A stretch of DNA of 60,000 nt from Lineus longissimus (GCF_910592395.1 NC_088323.1:10341501-10401500); one strand, 5' to 3'. Numbered from the stretch's first letter, positions 32,818 through 43,918 are shown. Notes: generated from the sequence alone by a model not told the origin. Program-made: numbers and translations.

Positions 32818-35072
32818 GTAAGCATTTATGACAATGTTGACACAATTGAATGGTATTGCATCATATTTTGCAATGCAGAAAGTCTTGAGATGGCTGAAGC
32901 TAGTGACTGTCACAAAACTGCAATAAAGTACGTGTTCATTGATCTGCTGCTGCTTGTCAGCCAGGTCCAGCATGCAGATCCCCTGACCACCACTAACCTA
33001 GGAACACCCATTTTCCAACTACTTTTGAACAGAACAATGAAAAAAGAGCTTTAAAACCACGAAAGTTTCATAAGACCTGTTTTCTAGGCTGTATCTTTCT
33101 AATGGCTGGTGAAATAGGTGGTTTTTTGTTAGATATTTGATTTTTGTCCCTAACAAGGTTTACAACTTACTTGAATATTTGGATTTTCAATATTCAGAGT
33201 TGACATTGCGTAGGTTTTCTCACATTGCGTAGGTTTTCTCATTACATTTCATCAGTTATTTATTCGGACATTTCCTATATTTGATCCTCCCTCACAAATT
33301 CAGTCATTTGTTGTAAATTTCGTTTTGGGAATTAGTAAAAAAATTAATTTTAACCCATTATCATGATATTTTTATTGTGGAGCTTGGTCAAGAGATGAAT
33401 TGTCTTTCAGGGAACTCTTCCTTGAAACTTATTTGATTGGTTCTTGAAAAGGGCCTTCCTGGTTTTAATAGCATGGTTGGTTTGTGGAAGAAGTTAAAAA
33501 GACAACGGTCCACAATTATGCTTGTGTACCAAGTGTGGGAAGTTAGTTTCAGCAGACATGCAGATGATTCATTCATCATGGCAAATAGGTTGTCCAGGTG
33601 CCAGGAATGCTTCGAAAATGTACTGGGCAACCAAAATAACAAATTGACTTGTCCACTGGACAGCCCAAATTTTGAGAAACCTTACAGAAAATAGTGAAGA
33701 AATTGCCTCAGCAGGCAACCTTACATTTCTGCTAGGCAAAACCTCACAAAGGTGATAGGGAAAGGTCTCTAATAAATGATAAATACAATGGGTTAGCAGA
33801 ATTACAGAATGAATGATAAGAGATTTACACCATAAATCAAACATCTTCAAGATAACAGGGTTCTTGAACAGTAATCTTGCTAAAAATAGGCCTAAACTAT
33901 TTTTTTTAAATCCTCTGTTTAGCTCCCGGAACATTACTTGTCACTTTACAGTTGTCCCATAAAAGTACAACACTCTCATTCACAGCCTTTCCACTATGAC
34001 CAAATACCCTGCATCCATTTGTATGGATAGAGTCACAATTGATACTGTTCTTCATATGATAGGTTATTTCATTCATTTTCAAAACACCACTTGATACAAA
34101 AAGAGGAAATTTGAGAATTGCTAATCAAAGTGATGGTATTGATATTCTAAACTCAACTGCCCCAAGCACGAAAGAAAGTTATTTTGAACCTCGCAATTCC
34201 TGGACTTTACAATACTGGACATTCTTCTTGTGCCCTGCGGCAGAATGTGACAAAAGCAGCCTCCTTTCACCTTTCATTCAATGTGCCTATGTCCTTTCTT
34301 TCATTGAATGAGCTTAAGGAAAATCTATGCTTTCTGACTGACCACCTTTGGGGGGGGGGGGGGGGAGGGGTGCCCCTGGGCATTTGCTTTCTTCCTACTG
34401 GAGTTCTTGTGCACATCAAATGCACTGTCTAATCACATCCAATTATGACAAACTATTACCAGATCAGTGTTTATAATTTCGCAGCCTCCTTTCAACAAGC
34501 CATGTCCTTTCTTTCATGCAGTGCTCATGTGATGAATTAGAAGTCCTCTCTTTGAAAGGTCCTTTCTTTCTTGACCTATTCTGGTGTTACATTATGGTCC
34601 TTACTGAAATTATCATAAGTAATTTTTTTGTTGCTATTATACATTCTCATGTCCACTGCTGATATTCTTTTTATTTTGGTCAATGCATGTCTGATTCTGA
34701 ATCAACCCTAGCCGTACTATCCTGAATTGTCAGAGATTACACCACCTCATACTGCAGGTTATGTGAACTTGTCCTAGTATGTAAACTGTATGTAAACTGC
34801 TCTTCAAAATAACTGCAAAAAAACCAGTTAGTAATCATTCAAATTCCAACTACCAACAATAAAATATTGGTGAACATCCACACTATGTTTGCAAGGTGAG
34901 GTGAGCACATGGTCCCTGGCCTGGACCATTTCATTAGAACAGGTGGCCATTCTTGCTTCCTTGTTGAAAATATTGTATCTTCAATCATCGCCGTTGCATT
35001 TAGAAGATGCGCGTTCATCTTCTTCACAGTTTGCATCATGACCAGGACATTGAGTTGTGCTTGGAGTCACAG
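32818..35072 (+). other. Intron, no gene
   Basis: A tandem duplication of GTTTTCTCACATTGCGTAG-type words is near 33210-33240, a G run at 34350-34367, dispersed GTCCTTTC words at 34500-34570, and a family 1 palindromic end at about 34896-34935. No exon is supported. Confidence 0.4.
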
Positions 35073-35174
35073 CAGCAATGTTTGTTTAATACCCTGTTAT
35101 GGATTTTCACTTTGGATCCAAGTTTTTTTCTTGACTGATGCATGCACATTTAATATCGAAAGTTTCACTTTCAG

Positions 35175-35261
35175 GTGAAAAAAGGAAATCTACCGGTATT
35201 GGTAATGAACGTTGCTCAAAAAAGAAGAAACCTCTTGAAACAAAGGGTAAAAGCAAGACAG
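35175..35261 (+). CDS. Lysine-rich exon (phase 1-1)
   Basis: This is an 87-bp exon (CACTTTCAG acceptor, GACAG|GTAGGA donor) encoding EKRKSTGIGNERCSKKKKPL, then ETKGKSKT. Its basic nature suggests a nuclear localisation or DNA-contact linker. It has a tandem duplicate at 35693-35780. Confidence 0.55.
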
Positions 35262-35692
35262 GTAGGACTGAACTTTTTATTTCTTGTTAGGGCATTTGCT
35301 TTTCTCCAAACATAAGACAGAAGACATGGGAAAAAGATGATAGTCTAATTCCAATATTCTAATATATACAAGGCATGAATACAGACAAATAATGTGAGCA
35401 CGGTCTCTGATTGAGCATGGGCAAACAGGCCCAGACCTTATTCGCATGGCTGTCGTCCCTAATCTCAATCCTCCACAAAATACAGAACGAGTCTATTTCT
35501 GCCGAAGTACAACCACATGCCACACAGCAGTGGGTCAATCGGTTACCGTGGTAATTATGCCCCTGCTCAATAAGCAGGACCAATGGTCACAGCAATGTTT
35601 GTTTAATACCCTGTTATGGATTTTCACTTTGGATCCAAATTTTTTTTCTTGACTGATGCATGCACATTTAATTTCGAAAGTTTCACTTTCAG

Positions 35693-35780
35693 GTGAAAAA
35701 AAGGAAATCTACCGGTATTGGTAATGAACGTTGCTCAAAAAAGAAGAAACCTCTTGAAACAAAGGGTAAAAGCAAGACAG
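35693..35780 (+). pseudogene. Duplicate of the lysine-rich exon, frameshifted
   Basis: This is the second copy of the 35175 exon. It has seven A's after GTG where the first has six, making it 88 bp and shifting the frame to a stop. Splice sites are retained, so inclusion would break the transcript. Confidence 0.65.
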
Positions 35781-36382
35781 GTAGGACTGAACTTTTTATT
35801 TCTTGTTTGGTGCATTTGCTTTTCTCCAAACATAAGACAGAAGACGTGGGAAAAAGATGATAGTCTAATTCCAATATTCTAATATATACAAGGCATGAAT
35901 ACAGACAAATAATGTGAGCACGGTCTCCGATTGAGCATGGGCAAACAGGCGAGTCCATTGTGAGGCATCGAATTGTGAGGTAAGACATAAGACCCGGACC
36001 TTATTCGCATGGCTGTCGTCCCTAATCTCAATCCTCCACAAAAGACAGGACGAGTCTATTTCTGCTGAAGTACACCCACATGCTGCACAGCAGCGGTCAT
36101 TCGGGTACTGTGGTAATTAAGCCCCTGCTCAATAACAGGACAAGTGGGGGGCATTATGTTCTTTGTGGTATTTCGCATCATAAGCTTGGGCATTCAAAGC
36201 AGGCAGGTGTACATTGCGAACAGAGGTCAGTATCTAGTTGCATGATTTTCAGTCGTTCTGACACCATCCATGCGTCCTCATAACAGGATAGGAAAAATAG
36301 TTGTTTTTAGTGTGCTACCAGCAACAGCATCGTCAAGCAAAATAAATGTCCTTGGACGTTTTTTCACTTGTTCTATTCACAG

Positions 36383-36627
36383 GCGCTAAGAAAGGAGCAT
36401 CAGCAAAGACCAAGACATGCAAGAAGTTGAAGGATGTGAAGAAGAAACATATTCATACCCTGTGGAGTGATGAGGAAATAGAGGCTGTGGAAAAACAACT
36501 GGGATGATATCTAAGACTCAAAAAAATACCTGGGAAAAAAGACTGCCTGGAGGCAATTGAGAAGGAGCCGTCACTGCAGAAAAGATCATGGAAAAAGGTC
36601 AAGGACTTAGTGCGACGAAGGATTTAA
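36383..36627 (+). CDS. Terminal exon: C-terminal domain with an internal TGA
   Basis: After the acceptor CTATTCACAG the frame reads GAKKGASAKTKTCKKLKDVK, then HTLWSDEEIEAVEKQLG, TGA (36505-36507), then YLRLKKIPGKKDCLEAIEKE, PSLQKRSWKKVKDLVRRRI and a TAA stop at 36625. The W-EE-AV...PGK-C...W-VK pattern is a compact helical module resembling the tail of related recombinase-like proteins and, loosely, a SANT/Myb-like domain. The TGA cuts off its second half. Confidence 0.6.
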
Positions 36628-36926
36628 ATTTCATGGCCTGTGGTGTCCATCTTAAGCTTCTATGGAGAAGCCATCTATTTCAAGTAGGTTGAATGGCCTA
36701 GGCCTAAATATAATAGGCATTCTTCCACCCTGTTGCAATGTCCTTCCTAAAAAAATTAATGCGGTCAGTTTCAACTATTCAATCAGGTTATCAGTTATGA
36801 AACTGATAGACCCTGGAAAAACTACAAAATCAAACCTTACAAATTGAAAGGGGTGTCATCTCAGAGTGTTGTTCACTAGATGTGAAAGCAAAGTGCAAAC
36901 TTTCCAAGAAAAAAGTTGCCATTTTT
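36628..36926 (+). other. 3' flank of the SET/recombinase gene
   Basis: No canonical AATAAA was seen shortly after the stop. No other feature was recognised. Confidence 0.3.
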
Positions 36927-37400
36927 AGCTCAGCTGACAGTCAGCTGAGTTTTTTATCTATACTGTAAATTGGGAAATTTTCGCGAGCATTTTTTGTTCG
37001 CGATTTTTGCAAGGAACGCCCCAAACGCAAATATTAATTTCGCAAAAATTCATTCTCTAATGCAATTTGCATTGAAAACATCGCTAACTTTTAAAGCCGC
37101 AAAAATTTCAGGGTTACAGTATACTATAGGGTTTGTCTGTCCATCTATCCATCCATCCGTTAAACATAACTCATAGATGAAAGTTCACCGCCTATAGGCG
37201 TAATTCCACCCTTTTTCCGCCTGATTATAGAATTTTTTCATTGCTAGTTTTTTTGCATTTCGCATATTCTATAATATAGAATTGCTCGCTTAATACTGGT
37301 CTGAAAGTTTAGAAAACAAAATATGGTGAGTTCTTATATAGCAAGGAAGACATCTCCAGGTTTTTTATTTGATCTACTTTTCAAGGTCAAAGTCTTCCGA
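36927..37400 (+). mobile_element. Helentron-like family 2 fragment with a nested MITE
   Basis: It begins TTTAGCTCAGCTGACAGTCAG with the mirror arm CTGAG (hairpin end), continues after the nested element at 37125 with GTTTGTCTGTCCATCTATCC and a CATC microsatellite, and near 37370 has ACTTTTCAAGGTCAAAG. The palindromic CAAGAGGCCC end is not visible. Confidence 0.5.
36961..37121. mobile_element. Small MITE with TACTGTAA ends
   Basis: TACTGTAAATTGGGAAATTT and the inverted right end TACTGTAACCCTGAAATTTT bound 161 bp rich in TTTCGCGA words. TA flanks both sides. It interrupts the family 2 fragment, so it is the younger insertion. Confidence 0.6.
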
Positions 37401-37836
37401 CAACAATGGCACATTTTAATGGCATGTACTTCTTTTGAATTGAACCAGCAGCATTGTATGGGCAGCAAGTGAAATAGAGTACCTAAGTATGTAGATGATG
37501 CCATGGTATTCATTCCTGCCATAAATGATGCAAGTACTCTGCTCATGTTGATAATTATTTGCATTGGGTAGCATTTTATTGATATGGTAAATATTCCCAT
37601 TGTGCATTTTTTCAATGGCTTTCAATTATCTGTCTTTTTATTATTAGGTTGTTTTCACAATGCGTGATGACCGAGTGTTGTAGGTCAATTACTAGTATTC
37701 ACTATATCAAATTACATCTATTTGAGGGTGTTAATGCCACTGTTAGTGTTATTGTCTTTGTTCAGATGTTAAATTCAAAAAATGGAAAGTGGGTGAAACA
37801 GATTTAATGAGAAATGCGATTAACTGATAAATTATA
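37401..37836. other. Intergenic, nothing recognised
   Basis: AT-rich sequence with short minus-strand frames only. Confidence 0.3.
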
Positions 37837-38435
37837 CAGGGTGAATATTTTAAAGTTGAATAATTTCTTTATAAATTACTTTTTTCCAAAAATTTCTTCA
37901 CCAGTAGAAAATAGGACCGATAGGATTTATGTTACATGCCAAAGGTCAATGGTCAATGCTCATCCAACTGGGTTACCCTGAACCAGGCCTCTGAAAAAGG
38001 AATGAACATATTCTCTTACTTACAAATTGTCTCTTCTGTCGAGAAAGGCATTTTGCATCTTCAAAGATATTCGAACTATTGTCCCCATTTACCATGTTCA
38101 CATTGGTCGCAATACTCACCGAATATTACGCAACAGGTTTAACATGCTGTAATTCAATCCTGCTTTACCTGGTATGCATGATTGGTCATTATTGGTCTAA
38201 TCTGGCATTATTGGCCGGTCCAATTGGTCTAATCTGGCATTATTGGCCGGTCCGAAAATGGCATGTGATATGAATGGCCTGTCACGGGTGATTGGCTGAG
38301 TCGTTTTTAATGTTGTTTTCACCATACAAAATCCTATTGGTCCTACTTTCTACTGGTGAAGAAATGTTTAGAAAAAAGTAATTCATCAAGAAATTATTTA
38401 ACTTTAAAATATTCAGTGTATTTTTTAACACCCTG
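37837..38435. mobile_element. Long-TIR MITE, Tc1/mariner-like
   Basis: CAGGGTG ... CACCCTG ends are flanked by TA on both sides. Inverted arms of roughly 90-100 bp share AATAATTTCTT, ATTACTTTTTTC and TTTCTTCACCAGTAGAAA. The inside has a 31-bp direct duplication (ATTGGTCTAATCTGGCATTA plus TTGGCCGGTCC) at about 38189-38260. A TA target duplication suggests Tc1/mariner mobilisation. Confidence 0.7.
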
Positions 38436-38893
38436 TACTATCCTTATTCTAAACGTTAGCAGGGTATTTTATTTTATTGTAATGCTAAAAAGGTTTTTGC
38501 CAGAAGCGCCAAACAAAACCAGCACTCAAAAACTTTTAACAAATGCCCACCGGGTACTTCGGATTCTGAATGGATTCTTTGTAGACTGTCACTCTGACTC
38601 TCTCCTCTATGGTTGACAGTAAAAGAACGAATACTTCGTATTTTGGTGCCATCTCTTAGATCTAAAGAGTGACCAATATTCAATGTTGTGCTGATTTCAA
38701 GAAAATTAGGGCATTGGACGTGTTGTATGATCAGATCATAATCCATTGATGTAAAAAAGAACTTTTATTGTAGATTGGCTATGACACATACTCGTAGATT
38801 CATATACTCTTGAAATAGCCACCTGGTAGACCCGAGGACCATTCAATTCGATAACACTCGATACAGTTTGATAAACTAGTATTGGGCAATTCG

Positions 38894-39481
38894 CCTAACA
38901 ACAAATTGCAGACCATATCCCTGGTGAAAGTATTTTGTCATGTTGAGAAATTAGGTTTGCACCAGGATATAACGAGATAAATCAGAGGCAAATAACCCTG
39001 AATAACCAGCTGAATTAGGTTGTGACAGTAGGTGCATCATAAATACTAGAATTAGCGATGGTTCTGGGACTGCAACAACTCAGCATATGGATGGTCAGAA
39101 TCCAGCAGACAACAAGCAAATGTAATCTGAATCTCAACATCTTTCGTATCTTTTGATGAGTTTTCTGGTCGAGTGAGGGAAACCAGTTGGCCATCTGATA
39201 TGGCTGGTGGGGATGAAAGCTCCCAATGTTGGGACGACCAATAATACATTGCGTCTCCACAGTATTTATATTATAATACCTCCCTCCATGCACACATGGT
39301 TCTGCTGCCAATTTTTTCTTCAAATGATCTAGGTGTCAATCATGCACTTGTGGGTACTGGCACCACGTAGGTAACTTCTGATCTGATCTTAAGTGGCAGG
39401 TTTTTGGTGCTTTGTCCTGGTGCTCATTTTTAAGATGACAAAACACTATCACCAGGGATATGGTCTGCAATTGCCGTTAGG
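38894..39481. mobile_element. Fold-back element with ~45-bp inverted repeats
   Basis: The arms at 38896-38941 and 39435-39480 share GCAGACCATATCCCTGGTGA and TTTTGTCAT in inverted orientation, bounding about 590 bp. No protein or target duplication was identified. Confidence 0.6.
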
Positions 39482-41055
39482 AAAGTCACAACCTGGGGAC
39501 AAAAAATAAATGTGATTTAGACTTCGCATTCCTTTGAAGTGTAGGTTGCAACATCCCAGGCCATTGATGCATGCATGGTCACAACATAGGGGCAACCGGG
39601 AATCATGGCAAGGATTTTTACAACCATTCTTTTGAGGTGTAGATTGTGATGTGAGGGAAGTGTCTTGATCTCTACATAAAATTCCTTCGACATGGTGCAA
39701 CAAACCAGTCCAGTAGATATATACATGGTCATAGCATACGGCATCGAGACAACCAGTATGCAAGGTTACGGCCAGGCCCAAGGGGTATGACCGATCAGCA
39801 CTAAGAGTAAAAACGTAAAATGCAATAATATCTTTTTAAACTAACTGCCACAGTAGGTTTATTTATTCAGTCTTTTTGAAGTAAAAGTATTACAGTGAAA
39901 AGAACGAAATACGGCTGGAATATTATACTGGTTTGTCTTCGGACGGCAAATTCAGCACTGCACCGATGTCAAGGTTAAGACGGTTATACGACTTTGCCTC
40001 ATCAGCTCCTCGTGGTCAAGGCTCCTATATCCGTGACTGATGCGGTCGCAGAACAGAACAGATGCTGATCATCCCCGTCACTGCGTCAGGCTGTAAAACA
40101 GAGCGAGGAAATATTATAACTTCACCAGAAGTTTTATCATTCATTATTCAGACCAACAGGACTACCTGCTAATAGTCTATGAATTTCATTGTCATAATTC
40201 AGAACAAACACTTATCACCTTTGCTGACAATATTTTCAGAAGGTGTGTACATTCGTGTGTCCATTTACACTGCACGTGTATACGTGCTTTACTGTACATT
40301 TCTACAGGAGTGAGCAGGATGTACAGAAAAACGATCTCCAAAACTGTTGCTTTCAGCACTCGCGACACGTTAAGCGAGGTTTTAGCAATTATTTTCAGTG
40401 AAGGTATATATCATGTGTAGAGTCTGGGTGATTTTGAGACATTCTTAGGTGTTTAAGGCGCACAGTTTGATGAAACTTGCCCGAATTCGTAATTTTTTTG
40501 ATGAATGTATATACGCCATTGCGGGGATCTGGAAACTTTCGGATGACAAGTTTGCCTCAAAAGATGGACGTGCTCCCTATAATCACCCAAACTAACAGCG
40601 AATATATATTCTTAAGATCCTTTTCTTGACCTCTGATGAGTTAATTTTGTCTGATGCAGTGTTTCAACACAAATTTGAGGGCGATTACAATCACGAAAAA
40701 ATCACACTCACCCAGTCTAGAATGCGTAGACGAAATGTCTGTTCGCTCTTCCATGTAGCGGGTATCCTCCCACCTGTTCAGGTCGGGACAGATCAACGTT
40801 GAGCAACTTGCCTAATCGGTAAAAACGCGGGAGGCAGTGCTATTACCGGAACGGTTCAGAACCGGCGATTTTCATCAAAAATCACCCGAAAACTAAAAAA
40901 GTAAGCAACGACTGCAAAAATAAAGTACACGTTGTTCGTTAGCAGGTTATGAAACGTAACCTAACCAAATTTCAGGTCGTTAAGTGCGGCAGTTTCGGAG
41001 ATACGTGTCGAAAACCACATCCCTCGGGTCCTGTCGATCGGCTCAGTAAAAACAA
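39482..41055. other. Intergenic, no gene recognised
   Basis: A diverged internal repeat (GAGGTGTAGATTG / GAAGTGTAGGTTGCAAC) is at about 39535-39650. From 40800 to 41050 there is moderately GC-richer sequence with a short 80-codon frame, not supported by family resemblance. Confidence 0.35.
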
Positions 41056-41092
41056 TAGACCATATCCACGGAGTTGTGGATATGGTCTAATA
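41056..41092. repeat. Perfect 14-bp hairpin followed by AATAAA
   Basis: TAGACCATATCCAC and GTGGATATGGTCTA flank the six-base loop GGAGTT, and the second arm is followed by ATAAA. It resembles the hairpin-plus-CTAA termini of the two Helentron-like families and may be the end of a third family. The words GACCATATCC also occur in the fold-back element at 38894-39481. Confidence 0.5.
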
Positions 41093-41699
41093 AACAAAGT
41101 TTTCGTGCTTTTAGCTGTCAACATCAATGGCTATAATATACTCCTGCAGAATAGTAGAACTAATAGAACTAATTTCCGAAGTTTCCAATAGTTTGCAACA
41201 CAACTCAGAACATCACCCATCAGCTGGACTCAGATCTGCATAAATTACGATAAATAATGAGGTCGTCGCCTCAATTTCGCAAAGAAAGTTGACTCCATTC
41301 GAAGGTTGCTTTGACCAAATTCCGTTGAACTCATCGTTATGAGGGCATTTGAACACATTCTCGTTGATCTTTTCTATAAACGTGTGAAGTTTCGTACCAA
41401 AATACATTTCCGTAAAGGCTTAAATAAGAAAATTTGTCACTTACAAAATCATCGCTCCGGTAGAAATAAAAAGGTCACCGCCATTTTCTTGATGATAGTA
41501 CTCCAGGTAACCTCGACCGCACAGTGGAGGGTCGAGCCGCCTCGTCAATTTACCCCAGACGAGCCGTTCATACAGTGAATGCACTGGCAATACCAGCAGT
41601 CCGGTATTCCCTGGTTCGAGGTTTTCATGTCAGTTCGCGGCGGGAAATTTAAAGCGGAATCATCCGGGGTCAAACAACAGTTTTGCTCACTACCGCCAA
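41093..41699. other. Intergenic, no gene recognised
   Basis: Short frames only. A GCGGCGGGAAATTTAAAGCGGAATC patch near 41636 resembles the GCGGGAATTTGAATCAG wording in family 2. Confidence 0.3.
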
Positions 41700-42065
41700 C
41701 TGGTGATATAAATCGACACTAATCTATTTTATATCAAAACTTCTGTACCATGAAGACCTTTTCAACTTTATTTCAAGCTTTTATCTGCTGGAATAGAGCT
41801 CCAAAAAATTGTTTTTTCATTTACGCATTTTGCCCCCTGGGGAGCTGAATTTGAGTCAATCGCCCAAATTTTTTTCTGTAAGCAACATTTTCTGCGGTGT
41901 TTATAAGCAAGACTAGATTTGAAGTGCCTCGGTTGTATGATTACAAAATGCCCAACTTTGTCTACAGATGGCTAGATGGAAGGATGGCAGGATGGATGGA
42001 AGGAAGGACGGACACCAATCGAATAGCTATTTGACTAGCTCCGCTGACTTTGTCAGCTGAGCTAA
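41700..42065 (-). mobile_element. Helentron-like family 2 terminal part
   Basis: It has GCCCCCTGGGGAGCTGAATT wording, a GGAT/GGAC microsatellite at 41970-42012, and the end ACTTTGTCAGCTGAGCTAA at 42065. The other end is not clear. It abuts the ATG of the open frame at 42068. Confidence 0.5.
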
Positions 42066-42067
42066 AA

Positions 42068-42496
42068 ATGGTGTCTCTTGGCAATGTAATGATTAACAGT
42101 ACGCTTTTCTGTCTAAATCGCACCATCCCTGTAAAACAGAAATATGGACCGTTTGAGATGCTTGAGATTTTTAAAATGCAAAGAACAACGGTTCGGACAG
42201 CTGTTGAATGCATAGAATATCTTGCAAAATATCCTGACATTCACGCTCTATCTCGAGATGAAGGCTGGGAACTGCAGCAAAATGGAAAATCTGTATTGCA
42301 AAGGTGTCTGCCAAGTTATGTGAGAAAATCCCTTGAGTTTGCATTTACAGCGTATAACCCTGAATTAGACAGTTGCGAGGGTGTCATCGTGGTGCCAGGG
42401 GTGGTGACATGTGTTGAAATGGCCGATGACTCACGTGTTACATTTATTGAACGAGACACAATGCAAATTATTAAAATCGAAATAGCCCCGAGGTAG
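42068..42496 (+). CDS. Unrecognised 142-codon open frame starting at an element junction
   Basis: The frame reads MVSLGNVMINSTLFCLNRTI ... RTTVRTAVECIEYLAKYPDI, HALSRDEGWELQQNGKSVLQ, SYVRKSLEFAFTAYNPELDS and ends in IEIAPR. Its amino-acid composition and mixed helix/strand pattern look like real coding sequence, unlike the low-complexity frames nearby. I do not recognise the family. The start codon is three bases after the end of a Helentron-like element, so the original N-terminal exon may have been displaced. A GAG|GTAGTG donor overlaps the stop and could extend the gene. Confidence 0.45.
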   Translation: MVSLGNVMINSTLFCLNRTIPVKQKYGPFEMLEIFKMQRTTVRTAVECIEYLAKYPDIHALSRDEGWELQQNGKSVLQRCLPSYVRKSLEFAFTAYNPELDSCEGVIVVPGVVTCVEMADDSRVTFIERDTMQIIKIEIAPR

Positions 42497-42599
42497 TGGT
42501 TCATTTTGCAAAGTTGTCGGTCTGCATATTACGCGAATGACAATAACTTTTACTTGGTATTTAAGGATGCTATGTATTAAAATATTATAGTACGCAATT

Positions 42600-43202
42600 A
42601 TGCGATGTCAGAACGGAACTTGTTTATTGTGTAAAAAAACAAAGCGTGTGTCTATAGAGAAAAAGCATGGCATCATTTTATGTGGAAAGGGTAAGTTTGT
42701 GTTTATTTTGTTGTCCGACATGTCATATTTTCAGGGGTGCAGAGAGTATAATACAGGGCTTTTATTTTACAGCGAAAACCTGAAAAAATGGTCGAGAAGT
42801 TATGTTATGCAGATGCAGTGTCCGGAAAAGACGCTAGCATTGGTGAGTTGATTTCAATAGCCATTAACAACACAGGAAGATGCAATCATGAATTTCATAG
42901 GTGTTAACCCTATGTTGACCCTGTACATATGCCCCCCCCCCCCCCCACACACACGCACATGCAATCGATTTTTGATCCACATGGAGCATACTCTTCACCA
43001 TCAGGTTTAATGTTGAATAATGTATGCATCACTAATCCAAATTACGAAACACTGCTTGAAAAAAACCCAACATGTTACGTTTTTTTGCTGTTATTCAGAC
43101 CGGTCATAATGTAACAGGTGTCATAATTCTTTTTATTTGACAGTCATCATAGATTCAGAGGACGAGTTTACGGATGCGACGCCTTGGGTAACGGTTGAAT
43201 GA
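42600..43202 (+). CDS. Possible small multi-exon gene, unrecognised
   Basis: Three exon candidates: 42600-42690 (MRCQNGTCLLCKKTKRVSIE, then KKHGIILCGK; Cys-rich), 42773-42842 (RKPEKMVEKLCYADAVSGKD) and 43144-43202 (VIIDSEDEFTDATPWVTVE, then TGA). Exons two and three join in phase. Exon one in the Cys-rich frame does not, unless translation begins at the ATG at 42667 in another frame. An AATAAA lies at 43433. The whole may be the 3' part of the gene at 42068. Confidence 0.3.
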
Positions 43203-43655
43203 AAAAGGAAAAGGACATCTCGAAAGTCTCATCATACCGCTATTATTCTGCATATGTCCCACAGTTAGTAACCACAATACGTTTATTTTTTATAATAATA
43301 ATTGTAAATACTGTTTAACGTTTTATATTCAACATTACAGGTTTGGCTCTTAAAGACCTACGGTTATGGGAAAAACCGATTACAGTGATTAATTATTGGT
43401 ACAAACTGTCCATAATACGATGCTAACACTGAAATAAAAATCTATCATAAATGTTTTATTAAGCATTTTGTTCGTGGAATTCGATCGTCGGCTAGCAAAC
43501 ACAATTAGGCCTGCATCTTCGGAACACTTCGGTGATATTCGGTTCATCTCGGCCGGTGACGTATCTGAAGGAACCGGGCCAGATTATGAGATCGAGGCTG
43601 TATGTACGCCATATATGTAGTTTATGCGATTGAGTTCTAGATTTGTCTTTTAAAA
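43203..43655 (+). other. 5' region of the older THAP transposase copy
   Basis: It contains TTAAAGACCTACGGTTATGG at about 43354. By position and TTAA context this could be the left terminus of the older element, but its right end is outside the window. CTTCGGAACACTTCGGTGAT and GTGACGTATCTG resemble the leader of the younger element (CTTCGGTAATCTTCGGCAGT, GTGACGTCATT), supporting common ancestry. Confidence 0.4.
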
Positions 43656-43918
43656 ATGCCGAATAGATGTGTGGTTGGAGGTTACAATAACATTGCAAAC
43701 AAGGCTACGGGGATCGTAGTTCACGCTTTTCCGCTGGAGAAAGGTATTCGAGCGAAATGGGTTCATTTTGTGCTGTGCAGAAGGAAAGACTGGTCGGAGC
43801 CTGAGCTGAAGAATCGATCGGCTGTGATTTGTTCCGAACACTTCGATAGGACCTGTTACGAACCACTTGCCCGGAACGTTGTAGACTGCAGCAAGGAGTC
43901 AGGATATAAAATAACTAG
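43656..43918 (+). CDS. Older copy exon 1: THAP domain with a lost zinc ligand
   Basis: MPNRCVVGGYNNIANKATGI begins the domain. HAFPLEK, KWVHFV and SAVICSEHFD follow the THAP pattern (AVPx, Trp, C-x2-H-F). The C2CH signature should have a Cys four residues after the first; here it is Tyr (GGY, where the younger copy has GGC). Zinc binding and DNA recognition are probably impaired. It ends phase 2 at CTAG|GTATGT. Confidence 0.75.

Larger units (their letters stand above)
35073..36142 (+). repeat. ~517-bp tandem duplication including an exon
   Basis: 35073-35589 and 35590-36142 are near-identical. The second unit has an extra block of about 48 bp near 35950-35998. Both contain the lysine-rich exon and the TGAGCACGGTCTCNGATTGA block. 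High similarity indicates a recent duplication. Confidence 0.82.
1461..36627 (+). pseudogene. Decayed KMT5A-like SET / RING / tyrosine-recombinase-like fusion gene
   Basis: At least 14 exons on one strand join in compatible phases, apart from one unresolved SET-to-linker junction. They encode, in order: a KMT5A-like SET domain, Ser-rich linkers, a 14-unit repeat, an unidentified domain, a RING-like finger, acidic linkers, two Cys-rich finger motifs, a tyrosine-recombinase-like domain, lysine-rich linkers and a short C-terminal domain. SET domains of this class methylate lysine on histone H4 or other nuclear proteins. Tyrosine recombinases cut and rejoin DNA. What the fused protein does is unknown. 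From memory, fish and invertebrate genomes carry multi-copy uncharacterised relatives, but I could not check this. This copy has TAG codons at 26692 and 26776, TGA at 36505, a one-base deletion in the A run at 21001-21009, and a mobile element at 27523-28649. The exon linking the SET domain (ends phase 0) to the first linker exon (starts phase 1) was not found. It is probably a relic of a multicopy family. Confidence 0.72.

Noticed and set aside
36505-36507. TGA as a selenocysteine codon
   Set aside because: The family position has no known Cys or Sec, the copy carries other stops, and no SECIS-like structure was identified. A pseudogene mutation is simpler.
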